Assembly (NCBI GenBank): GCA_036924285.1
Contig: JAYKYS010000001.1
Span: 27,837,501 to 27,901,500, forward strand
Source of the DNA: Asterella californica
Lineage: Eukaryota > Streptophyta > Marchantiopsida > Marchantiales > Aytoniaceae
Reading direction: 5' to 3'
DNA length: 64,000 bases
The position numbers and the translations under genes were made by a program. Under the pieces are notes generated by a model. That model did no database searches. It saw only the letters and a list, made by a program, of their open reading frames with translations, and was not told the origin of the DNA. Numbering within the stretch: the first letter of the stretch is position 1; each line of letters begins with the position of its first letter. Shown here one piece after another: positions 43,642 through 52,443 of this stretch.

Positions 43642-46600
43642 AATAGTGGACCAACTATGGGCTGTATAGACCCATGAGTACATTAGCTTGGTCAGGTTTC
43701 TAAACACTTCTGAACTCATGAGAGCATGTATTAGAAGTGCTTAGAAACCTTATATAGTAATATGTTACGAAGTTGGAAAGGTTCATGGCACTTGCCGTGC
43801 AAAATTTTGTTAGAGGTATATACGTAGGTGAAGTCTATGTTGATGGGTCTGTTCCACTCCATATTTTGCTTGAGGAGAATATTCTCCTTGGAACCTCCTA
43901 TCAGATGGGAGTGTACACTTGTGAATAGAAAGCTTTTCAGGAAACTCTTTCTTTTTCACGTTCATTCGTCCAGGTTCTTTCTGTATCAGGTAGCTTTGGG
44001 AAAAGAGTTGGTGAAGAAGCAACAGATATGTGTTTCTTCCTATGCTGGAATGTTTTGTCATATATCTCTGACAGCTCCTTTCACTGTTCGACGGTTGTGA
44101 AGGGGTCGAATCGAACATGTTGATGCTGTTCTAATTCTCAGTGGATGACCCTTCTGCCCATTTGATGGCTGGTTTTGAGTTTTGGTTAAAGACCTCTTAG
44201 AAAGCATACTCGAAGCTATCTCTAATCTTTTCTTATTCCCTTCCTGTGCGTGGTCAACGGAATTTCTAGAAATTTGATCATCCTGCTTTCCCACACATAA
44301 GTGGCCCTACACCGACTCTTAACGCGCACTTACCGCTCTTCTTGAAGATCAGTCCTTTGATCCATCGGTCTGTGAATAGGGAACTCCGTGAAGTAGAATC
44401 AATTGCTTTTGCGCCGAGCGTCATCAATCTTGATATCGTGTCGTAAATAATCTGCGGCGTAGAATGCAGGTTCTCTGTAGACTGTTGCACATTGGTAGAA
44501 GTGCTAAGAGAGTTCTTAAGATGGACGAGCTAACAGTCTATCCCACAACTTAAGGGATTAAACATACAACAGATGTTTAAGTCCCAGCACCAAACCGTGT
44601 AAAGACAAAGGTTTGTAGAGGTTTAGGATGGTGTCGCTGACCATTCCTCTTAGTGTCTACCGGAGGTTTCGCTTCTTCTGCCAACTAATTCCTTTAGCCA
44701 GCTCATTTCATGAACCTTTTTTTTATGGACTTTGTCGAGAAAGATAGGAATCTGCCAGATCTTCACTGAGAGTTTACTATTGTAATTAAGTCTCGCATCT
44801 TTGAAAAGAGGAGTATCCATATTTCACTTCGGTTCAAAAAAACGAGTCTCCTTACCCTGCAGTTGCGGCATCGCTAAGATTGAAGAGGATGGAAGTGCGA
44901 AACGTTCTTGCTAACATAATTAACATCTTTTATGTTCGACAGGAATGAGAACGCAGTTAATCTTTGGTTTCGAAGTAAAGAGGACACTGGGAAGTAGTAT
45001 CAAGCAACTTCATGGTACCAATTCTTCGGTACCACGAAGTGGTGTAGCATTATTAGCACTGCTGCTTTGAGTATCTGCCTGTCCAGGCTCAGTTCATATG
45101 ACGGTACGGTATAACTGATCTAGGTAGTCGAGACTTCTGTGTGAGTAGTGTGAAAGACTGACTCGTAACGTCAAGTCACTTCAGACTGCGCTTGAGATTG
45201 AACCATTCTTAGGACATAGCTGCTTCAGCAGCTGTGAACTAAGCTCACTAGGCTTTTGGTGCAAACTGCTAACGCACCGTAGCATAATCTTGCTTCACTG
45301 CACACAGCACAGTCCATGCGTAGGTCTTCACAGCCAACGAAAGAGCTCCGATCGAACAGAGAAAAACACAGTTCCTTCCCGCGGCTCCCATTATCATCTG
45401 TAAAATGGTTCCACGGATTAACTTTCTTGCTCCTAGTTGGACATAAAATTGGATTCGTACTTGTGTTTGTCTCATATGATTGAAAGATTCTTGATCACCA
45501 CGGCTCACTGTCCTCCTATGTGTCTTCTACACTAACTCGTTGCGACTCTTATGTCCCATTATGCTTTGGAGTCGTGAAACGTCTTTCGCTCGTTCGTTAC
45601 TTCTTGACCGTTTTGGTACTTTGAGCCCTAGGAAATCGACCTTTTAAGCTTTTTTCCCCATTCTAACGAGCGAGCTGTTGTGTAAAAGTGAGACGATGAG
45701 GCGCTCTGAGAACCATAGCCAGAGAACTGATGAATTATCGCTCAGCAATGAGAGAACGACGTACGTACTGCAGTGGGCATGGTAACGTGGTCTCCTGTTT
45801 AACTGAAGAGACTCTGCTGTAGTCCTACAATCTACACTGATCATGCATGGTGAGTGTGTGGCCTCACTGACTCTGACTGGAAGTTGGACATGCACAACGT
45901 GTGTCACTCGCATGGGACGCATGCGACCGTTCTGCAACAAAAGGGTGCAGATGCTACACTGATGTGAGAGAAGCATCATCCGGAATCCTAACGAGAACAA
46001 CTTCGAACTTCAGCTCTTCTTTAGTTCCAACTATCTTCTTCTGTTTTATGCCCCATAACTCGCAGGCAAGAGGTAGATGCCAAGTTGAGAAGAGTCAGTA
46101 ACACACTCCATAAAAGCTTCAAAAGCTGCCGGCCCGTCTCCTTTCTGCTCCTTGCCTGCAGATTAAAGACTATCTGTCCTGGACATACTTCACAATCGTC
46201 CAAGTCCCAGCCTAGTATCGTGGAGGTTTGGGCAGGCATGTCTCAACTGGGCTGACACTCACCGCTACCGCTAGACGATGCAACTAGAATCATTCCCTGA
46301 AGGTTGAATCGTGTTCAGTCTGTATAACCAAGCTCATCAACTCCAAATATTTACTAGGTGAAATCCCAGCACATCTTCACCAACTACGACAACCCTGTCA
46401 CATCCATGCGCACAGCTTGGAAAGGAGAAGAAGATCCGAGCAGCTTTCAAGGCCAGTTTCATCTGCGAGCAGATCAACATCCATTCTGATCCCCTTCCTT
46501 GTCCATTGTCCCCCTTCATAGGCTTTCGATGGGAAGAGAAGAGCACACAGAAGATCCGGTGTAAGAGAGGTGTCTACCATTCTGTCTGTCAACTAAGGAC

Positions 46601-46683
46601 CCGTTCCTCCTATTCTTTTCAGCCTCACTCCGTCTGTTTCCAGTGCAAAGATGAGTAAAAGAAAAAACAATAAGAAAAGGTGT
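43642..46683. other. Downstream region of the helicase, no gene seen
   Basis: The first few hundred bases are presumably 3' UTR, including the hairpin at 43695-43749. Beyond that only short unrelated frames are present. No splice-linked coding chain was recognised on either strand. Confidence 0.4.
43695..43749 (+). other. 17-bp hairpin 54 nt after the helicase stop
   Basis: GGTTTCTAAACACTTCT (43695-43711) and AGAAGTGCTTAGAAACC (43733-43749) pair at 16 of 17 positions around a 21-nt loop. It lies in the presumed 3' UTR. It could be an RNA structure affecting mRNA 3' end or stability, a tiny MITE, or chance. It is short for a typical plant miRNA precursor but not impossible. Confidence 0.6.
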
Positions 46684-46760
46684 ATCGAGTCAGTAATTCC
46701 TTCTATGGGTGAAGCAAGATATTTACTTGCTTCACCCATATCTGATCCATTAGGGCCACT
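46684..46760. repeat. Back-to-back transposon-end-like sequences forming a perfect hairpin
   Basis: TATGGGTGAAGCAAG (46704-46718) and CTTGCTTCACCCATA (46726-46740) are perfectly complementary around a 7-nt loop. The left flank (ATTCCTTCTATGGGTGAAGCAAG) resembles the right end of the Mutator-like element (ATTCCTTCTGGGGGTGGATCAAG near 50653-50676). The opposite arm reads outward like its left end. This suggests two related terminal repeats meeting head to head. Confidence 0.55.
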
Positions 46761-46874
46761 CAACCTAGCTCTTACGGTTTTACAGCCATCGTACCAAACA
46801 GTATTTTTAGAGTAAGTAGCCGTATCACTTACGTATGATCAACTAGGGGTATCATTTTTTATTTTTTTTTCTAC

Positions 46875-47215
46875 ACTAGGTTTTTTAGATAGCGAATTTT
46901 CATTGCTCTATAGAGAGCTTTAGCATGCGCGGTCAGCAGGAGAGCAATTGCAGTAGGCGATGTTACTTCATGTGCACCTGTGATATACAGGAGTTTTGAT
47001 TTATCAGTGGTGATATTTCAGGAGCGATAGGCAACTTTAGAACTACTGATAGCGAAGCTTAGGCCCGGTGTTTTTCCTCCTTTTTGGACGTTGGTTGCTT
47101 GGCCCTTCGGTTCCTTCTTTCGCTTGTAAGGCATGATGGGGTCTTTTCATCCATTGGCTATTCATTGCGTCGCATGATTCCACATACAATCAACAGAGTT
47201 GGTACGTAAAACTTC
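46875..47215 (+). repeat. Dispersed repeat, copy A (shared with 58.7 and 63.6 kb)
   Basis: About 340 bp is clearly similar to 58703-59080 in the same orientation. Shared blocks are AGAGAGCTTTAGCAT, AGGAGAGCAATTGCA, ACTTCATGTGCA, GCTTG-CCCTTCGG and CCGTTTGCTATTCATTGC or a close variant. No coding frame was recognised. It may be an LTR or short non-autonomous element. Confidence 0.7.
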
Positions 47216-47944
47216 TACGTCTTCGGATATAATTTCCGCAAAGTTTATTTTCAGTAAACTGATAATCTTAAAGGATGGTACTTTATGTACTAAATACAAT
47301 CACTCACTTGTGAAAATTCAATCAGAGATATGAAAAATCACTATCAATAATAAAATATTTATATTAATACTTCGAAACATTCCGCACAATTTTGTCAGTG
47401 CAGAATATAGGACGTCCGCAGTATTTGTACGTCTAGGTCTGGAACGATGTGATTAGTTTAGCTGTAATCATAAAAAAATGTACAGTTCCCTCTCACACCT
47501 AAGTTTCAAAATCAGTAAATCCACTCATGAACTATTTTACTTACGTAACTTTTGTAACAAAGTATACGGTTTCAAGTTTGATCTGTCTTATTAGGTCTTC
47601 TCAAACCCAGCTTTTACAGAACTGATGTAACTCCCGTAAAGATTTTTACAGGTTTTTGCTTTAAATGTTACGGATCACCTTGGGAGATGGTATATAAATT
47701 TTACAGTCACTTGACGTAAATAGTGTACTTGCATGCTTGTTTGTAAACGACACCTACTGAATATCGTTAAAAAATTTTGATTCTAATTTATACACTCATT
47801 CTGCAATCCTTTACAGTGCCAGATAGTTTACACTTAAACCTGTAATCATCTGAACCTGTAAATTTCACAAGGGAAAAAGGTTTGAATTGCCTTATTATCC
47901 TGTTCCACTCGAACTATTGTAGTGGAATACCGTAGTCTCCATCA
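47216..47944. other. AT-rich DNA with TTTAC/GTAAA clusters
   Basis: There is no gene. Many short TTTACAG or GTAAA motifs occur on both strands. TTTACAGAACTGATGTAACTCCCGTAAA (47612-47640) recurs as a close variant at 55011-55042. Subterminal regions of DNA transposons can look like this. Confidence 0.4.
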
Positions 47945-48170
47945 CAGAAATTTACTTGATCCATCTTCCAAAAGGAATCCCGGACTTGATCCACCCCTCT
48001 TAACGATGACCTTCTTGATCAACCCCCAAACTGGCAACCGCCCGTTTTGTAAGTTACTTTGCCACATCAGACGTCCCATCAGATAGTCATGTCAGCTATC
48101 GATGTCTGACGTGGTACAATGTTAGATTAGTGACGGAAAAAAAAGCGGGACTGCGCAGCAGAATGTTACA
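47945..48170 (+). repeat. MULE left terminal inverted repeat
   Basis: It starts CAGAAATTTACTTGATCCA and contains CGGACTTGATCCACCCCTCT, GTTTTGTAAGTTACTTTG, CATGTCAGCT and, at its inner end, ACTGCGCAGCAGAATG. It matches the reverse complement of 50455-50690 over most of its length, apart from small replacements. Confidence 0.85.
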
Positions 48171-48313
48171 TTACGCAGAGTTTAGTGCAGCAAGGTCGCA
48201 TTCAGTTTTAGGGTGCTCGACAAGGAGTGAGGAGTATCTAAACAAAAAAAATGCATGGATTAAAAATTAAATGCTTTTTGAATGCATTTAATTTGTTGAC
48301 GTCTCGTGGTAAA

Positions 48314-50119
48314 TTATTGACGCCTCGTGGTAAATTGTTGTATGATGTAATACCAAATTTTGAGTAAAATCCTCAGAGGAGCATTAAAACGAATGGTCTT
48401 CAGAGCGTTGTTCATGCTCTCAACTACATTAGAAGTTACCTTCTCATATCGTGGCTTCGGAAAGACACAACGACTATATCTTTCCGGCAAGATGCCTCGC
48501 AGATAAGTAGCCAACTGTTTACCTCGATCTCCAGAGTCATCGAGTTTTCTTAAAATCTCGTTATACCTGTCACATCAAACTGCATTAAAACATGGATTCC
48601 TCGCTAGAACATAAATTCTGGTTTGGAAATTCTAATGATTGAAAGCTAGTCGAGCTAACCAAATGCTCACAAACGTTGCACAAATGCAAACTTGTTATAA
48701 CTACAGGTGAGATTCGTACGCCTCTCGGTTCTTCACGTACAAACAAACCAAAAATGATTGTTCGGCCTCCTTGTCGAATCTCGTCCTCACATTCATTCTA
48801 ATGTGTTGAGCGTAATGATCATGCGTCACAGTTGGAAATGTCTCAGCAACGGCTTTCTCCAAACCTTTTTGTCGATCGCTGATGATGATAGTTTGAGGAC
48901 CCTCATTTTCATTTATTGATTCTCTCAATAAACCACAAAACCACGTCCAGTTGGATGTATCTTCTCTCGGAGCTACCGCATAAACTAAATTGATAGCCTG
49001 GTTTGCACCATCGAGTGTAGATGCCAAGAAATTTTGACAAGGAAACTTGTGTGACTTTGAATGACAAGCGTCAAGACAAATCACTTTCTGACATGAACTT
49101 AAAGCATTACGAGTAGCACTGGGACAAACAAAAACCGACTAAAAACTGTCAGATGATTTATCCATGTGCCCCAATCCACAACATCTAAGGGATCGACGTC
49201 TTTGATCCTTCTACATACCGATGGAATATAATGAAAAGCGACAGTCTGATTACCTTCTAACCAATCCCACGAATACTCACGGCTTCTCCAAACTTAGTTA
49301 TATGGAGCTCGTTTATTAAAACTAGTCCGAATTTCTTCCATTAAATTCCGGACTGGGATGTTGGGATCTATAAGTACTCTATTACACAATACTTGTGCAA
49401 GGAATTTAGAGTTTGAAGCTGGTCCGCGTCAGTAAGCTTGTTGTCCAGGGCAAGTATGCTCCAGATTACACACGCTGATGATGATTCTCCCTGTGAATTT
49501 TCCTCTTTGTGCACGTACCCTCCAGTTGCACGACTGCGTTACTGACCCTTCTCTTGCCTCAACTCCAGTTCCATAGAATGTTTCTCTACCGGAGGTTAAA
49601 TATCGCATCTTCTCGTCACATCGATCATTCTCAAGAACTCGCCGTGTGCTTTGGATCATAGTGACATCTTCTCGTCTTCTGCTCTCTCTTTGTCTCTGTC
49701 GTTGGGTGAACTCGTGGAAGCTACGAGGCTGACTACTTATCAAATTTGGGTCCAAGTTTTTGTTATTTCCAACTCGCTGTTCTATCAATTTTCTGCAACG
49801 AATCCTCCCTCCATAACGACAAACGCGCACTTTGTGAGTGGAATATGACTTGAGCTTGCTACAAGCTCTACTGTTCAAGAAGCACCAACAATCTATAACA
49901 AAGTCAAAATCCTTCCAACATTGAAATTCTCCTCCCTAACTTCACTGTCCCTGCAGCCTCTCTTAAGACGTCTAGTGTTTTTCCTTGAAGCACGCGGTCA
50001 GCAAGACGAGCGTCAGTCATCTCCTGCAGCCATCGCTCCAGTATCATTTCGTCTTCTTCCTTGTCGCTTCTTGAGTCCAGAAAAAATTTCCGCTCTTCAA
50101 TCTTCAGAATGTATTCCAT
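48314..50119 (-). pseudogene. MuDR-type transposase pseudogene
   Basis: Segments lie along the minus strand. 50119-49904 gives an acidic 71-residue start (MEYILKIEERKFFLD...). 49878-49429 gives a basic segment ending in the zinc-binding signature SCNWRVRAQRGKF...LEHTC, typical of the MuDR DNA-binding domain. 49400-49150 gives damaged codons resembling the pre-catalytic region (YIPSVCRRIKDVDP). 49084-48701 gives the DDE core with CLDACHSKSHKF (first Asp), ASTLDGANQAINLVYAV and IISDRQKGLEKAVAETFP (second Asp region). 48514-48314 gives KVTSNVVESMNNALKTIR. The enzyme cuts and rejoins element ends at their inverted repeats. It is split by stops and frameshifts and so dead. Confidence 0.85.
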
Positions 50120-50237
50120 CGTGAGAATCTAAATCATTGTCCTCCTGCATTCTCGCTAAGTGCTTACATGCACTGCAGATCTCTGTCTGGGATGCTTCGC
50201 TGTTACAACCATGTACTGTTCACAGATCTGCACTGTT

Positions 50238-50432
50238 AATAGCCATTCCTTCAGCCAACAAGCAATAGCCTGTTGGCTACCTCATCCGTCTGTAGTCCGG
50301 ACGTCGTGAGGTCGAGTCCTCTGACGGAGGGACTCATGCTGTGCAAGGACAGCAGCATACTGCTGCAGAAAGCCCCACAGCGAAAAGAGACCTAAAAAAA
50401 ATCTAAAACAAAAATAATAATCATTCTTTCTG
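50238..50432 (+). mobile_element. tRNA-derived SINE nested in the MULE
   Basis: The body is at about 50255-50415. It has a tRNA-like head, with TGGCTACCTC as a possible A box and GGTCGAGTCCT as a good B box about 36 nt downstream, then a tRNA-unrelated body rich in CAGCAG and an A-rich tail (CCTAAAAAAAATCTAAAAC). It is flanked by AATAGCCATTCCTTCAG (50238-50254) and AATAATCATTCTTTCTG (50416-50432), which match at 13 of 17 positions, a plausible decayed target-site duplication. SINEs are copied by LINE machinery from RNA polymerase III transcripts. Confidence 0.65.
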
Positions 50433-50454
50433 TTCGATGTGTTCTCACTGTATC

Positions 50455-50690
50455 ATGGCAGTACTCATTCTGCTGCGCAGTTCCGCTTCTCTTCCCGCGC
50501 ACTAGTCTAGCTGTGTAACACGTCAGCTTTAGAAAGCTGACATGACTATCCGACGGGAAGTCTGATGTGACAAAGTAACTTACAAAACGGTCGGTTGTCA
50601 ATTATAGGTTGATCAAGAAGATCATTGTTAAGAGGGGTGGATCAAGTCCGAGATTCCTTCTGGGGGTGGATCAAGTAGATTTCTGGAAAA
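50455..50690 (-). repeat. MULE right terminal inverted repeat
   Basis: It is the inverted partner of 47945-48170. On the plus strand it ends CTTGATCC-type inverted as GGTGGATCAAGTAGATTTCTG. Conserved interior blocks are CATTCTGCTGCGCAGT, AGCTGACATGACTATC, CAAAGTAACTTACAAAAC and AGAGGGGTGGATCAAGTCC. Confidence 0.85.
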
Positions 50691-51513
50691 ACGGCGAAAA
50701 CAGTAATACAATACAATTAGCGTAGCGAGCGAAGCTGGAGCACATAGCCGACAAGTAGCCATACCGTTGATGAATCACGTTTCTGCGCGGTGACGTCAGC
50801 TAAGAACTGGCTCGCTGCACTTTCTGCTTTCCCCTACTGCGTAACTATGTCCACGTGGACACAACAGTCAGACTTTCCACCTCCACGCTACCGGTACTGT
50901 AGTCGCCCCTCTCCTCTTCCTGCGAACCTTTTCTTTTGTTCTGTTGGCCTTTGGTGTAAGGAGGTGCTCACGTAGACCTAAGAAATCCTCGTCGACCGTG
51001 ATCGAAAGAACCGTCCGGTGCAGTACCATTCATTCTTGTGTCCATTGTAAAAGACTCAACGGGACATTTTTCCCGGTTGAGTCTTTAACCGGGAAACCGG
51101 GAAAAATTTAAAACACTTCATGTCAATATGCATCCAAAGTCAAGTATTTGCTGAGTGAAGAAAAACGAAAACCATTGATATAAGGATTTTTTAGAAGTTA
51201 TTTGCTCTGGATTTGAGAAAATTGTGTGCAACAATGGAATGGTCATTTAAATTAAGTGCGTTGACTTTACATATTTCTGTTTAATGAGTACATTGACTTT
51301 ATATATTTCTAGGAAAACCGAAATACAATACTGGTCCGAGTGACATGATTTGAACATTGTTATTTCTCAAAGTCATTTAATCAAAACATCTAAATATAAA
51401 CAATTATTTCTGTACAAATCACACTTAGATCTTGACCAGGGAAAAGACTCATAAGTAAAATAAGTGGAAGAGTTTTCGTGTTGTCAAAAAGTCTGAGTAA
51501 TAAAAAGCAGTGT
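50691..51513. other. Intergenic DNA, GC-richer then AT-rich
   Basis: There is no recognisable gene. A hairpin lies at 51050-51086. About 51100-51200 (TATGCATCCAAAGTC...CTGAG...GAAGAAAAACG) resembles 59160-59215, so the palindromic repeats on each side (51514 and 59577) may sit in longer related units. Confidence 0.4.
51050..51086. repeat. Hairpin AAAGACTCAACGGGA with trailing ACCGGGAAA repeats
   Basis: AAAGACTCAACGGGA (51050-51064) pairs with TCCCGGTTGAGTCTTT (51071-51086) with one bulged base and a 6-nt loop. It is followed immediately by ACCGGGAAACCGGGAAAAA. Confidence 0.65.
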
Positions 51514-51613
51514 AAATTTATGATCTAAGTCTTCCAACCGGAAAGGTTAGAGCATAAATTAAAAAGCATACATATATTCTTCTGTTCGGAACTTGGAAGA
51601 GGTGAATATGCAT
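51514..51613. repeat. Palindromic dispersed repeat, copy 6
   Basis: The palindrome AAATTTATGATCTAAGTCTT...GGAAAGGTTAGAGCATAAATT spans 51514-51560. Module 2, TTCGGAACTTGGAAG followed by AGGTGAATATGCAT, ends at 51613. Confidence 0.7.
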
Positions 51614-51853
51614 ATAAGATTAACTTCTGGGGAACCGTTTTCCACTTGTTATCGGAAAACACATACATATTAAGTGGAAATTTTATACAAAGTTAAAAAG
51701 TATAATCTAAATATCTATAAACATTAAATATTAGATAAACCTAGAGATGTAAAAACATACCGACATAACCCATAATGGAAGCAGACAAGAATACGCTATA
51801 AGCTGTATATATGTGAGAGGCTACAAGCAAGTAATCAAGAAATTAGTGGAGGA

Positions 51854-51939
51854 TTTAATTTATTACTTAACCTTTTCATTGGAAGGGTTAGGTAATAAAT
51901 TAAACTACGTGTACATTTTCTTTCTTCTGAATTCGGAAG
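51854..51939. repeat. Palindromic dispersed repeat, copy 7 (best preserved)
   Basis: The left arm TTTAATTTATTACTTAACC (from 51854) and the reverse complement of the right arm (TTTAATTTATTACCTAACC, ending 51904) differ at a single position within these 19 bases, and pairing continues inward through TTTTC/GAAGG. Module 2 is CTTCTGAATTCGGAAG (51924-51939), itself palindromic with one mismatched pair. Confidence 0.8.
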
Positions 51940-52182
51940 AGAGTGAATCTAATAATAACCAATCTGATTTACAGCTAGAAAGAAGAGCAGAGGACTGACA
52001 ATGATATTTTACTTGTGTTTATTTGCCCTATTTTCACACCGGACAATCATTCGCATGGTTTTTGTGGAAAGATTTTCCACTTTTGCTGACTTCTGGTAAA
52101 AACCCTCTGCCAAGAATTATAGTTAACTCTACCCAGGTTGATGTCGTTAGAGTGAAAGCACGACTCAAAGAAAACCAAACAG
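51940..52182. other. Intergenic, no gene seen
   Basis: Short frames only. It contains a 77-codon frame (52023-52256) that overlaps the next entry in another phase. Confidence 0.3.
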
Positions 52183-52443
52183 ATGGCAAGACCCCATCAA
52201 GCCGAACAAGGGGAAAGAGGGACCCAAAGGGTCAGACAACCAACATCGAGAAGTAGAAGAGAAAATCCAAGCGAAGTTTTGTTATCTCTAGCTTTACAGT
52301 TGTTTATCGTTTCTACATTGTCATACGTTGGTAAATTAAAACTCTTGCATTTAACCGGTGCAGAAGAACTGACATCACTTATTGCAACGGCTCTTCTCTG
52401 GACTGCGCTAGCTAAAGTTCTCTATAGAGCAATAAAAATATGA
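52183..52443 (+). CDS. Hypothetical 86-aa basic protein with two membrane segments
   Basis: The reading frame starts MARPHQAEQGERGTQRV, is Arg-rich to about residue 28, then has two hydrophobic stretches at about 29-50 (EVLLSLALQLFIVSTLSYVG) and 60-80 (ELTSLIATALLWTALAKVL). It ends AIKI before TGA. The composition (basic start, two helices) is unusually coherent for random AT-rich DNA. It lies in a repeat desert with no neighbouring gene, and no family was recognised. It could be a real micro-membrane protein, an element-encoded frame or chance. Confidence 0.25.
   Translation: MARPHQAEQGERGTQRVRQPTSRSRRENPSEVLLSLALQLFIVSTLSYVGKLKLLHLTGAEELTSLIATALLWTALAKVLYRAIKI

Larger units (their letters stand above)
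47945..50690 (-). mobile_element. Mutator-like DNA transposon (MULE), inactive
   Basis: About 2.75 kb is bounded by long terminal inverted repeats (47945-48170 and 50455-50690) and carries a broken MuDR-type transposase on the minus strand. The order along the minus strand is an N-terminal acidic segment, a MuDR DNA-binding zinc finger, the DDE catalytic region and the C-terminal SN-x-x-ES-x-N part. A SINE is nested between the transposase start and the right inverted repeat. Stops and frameshifts rule out activity. The 9-bp target duplication expected for the family could not be located, so the outer limits are approximate. Confidence 0.85.

Noticed and set aside
45644..46000. 118-codon minus-strand frame
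   Set aside because: Composition and Cys/Ser/Leu pattern look random, with no motif, splice context or neighbour support.
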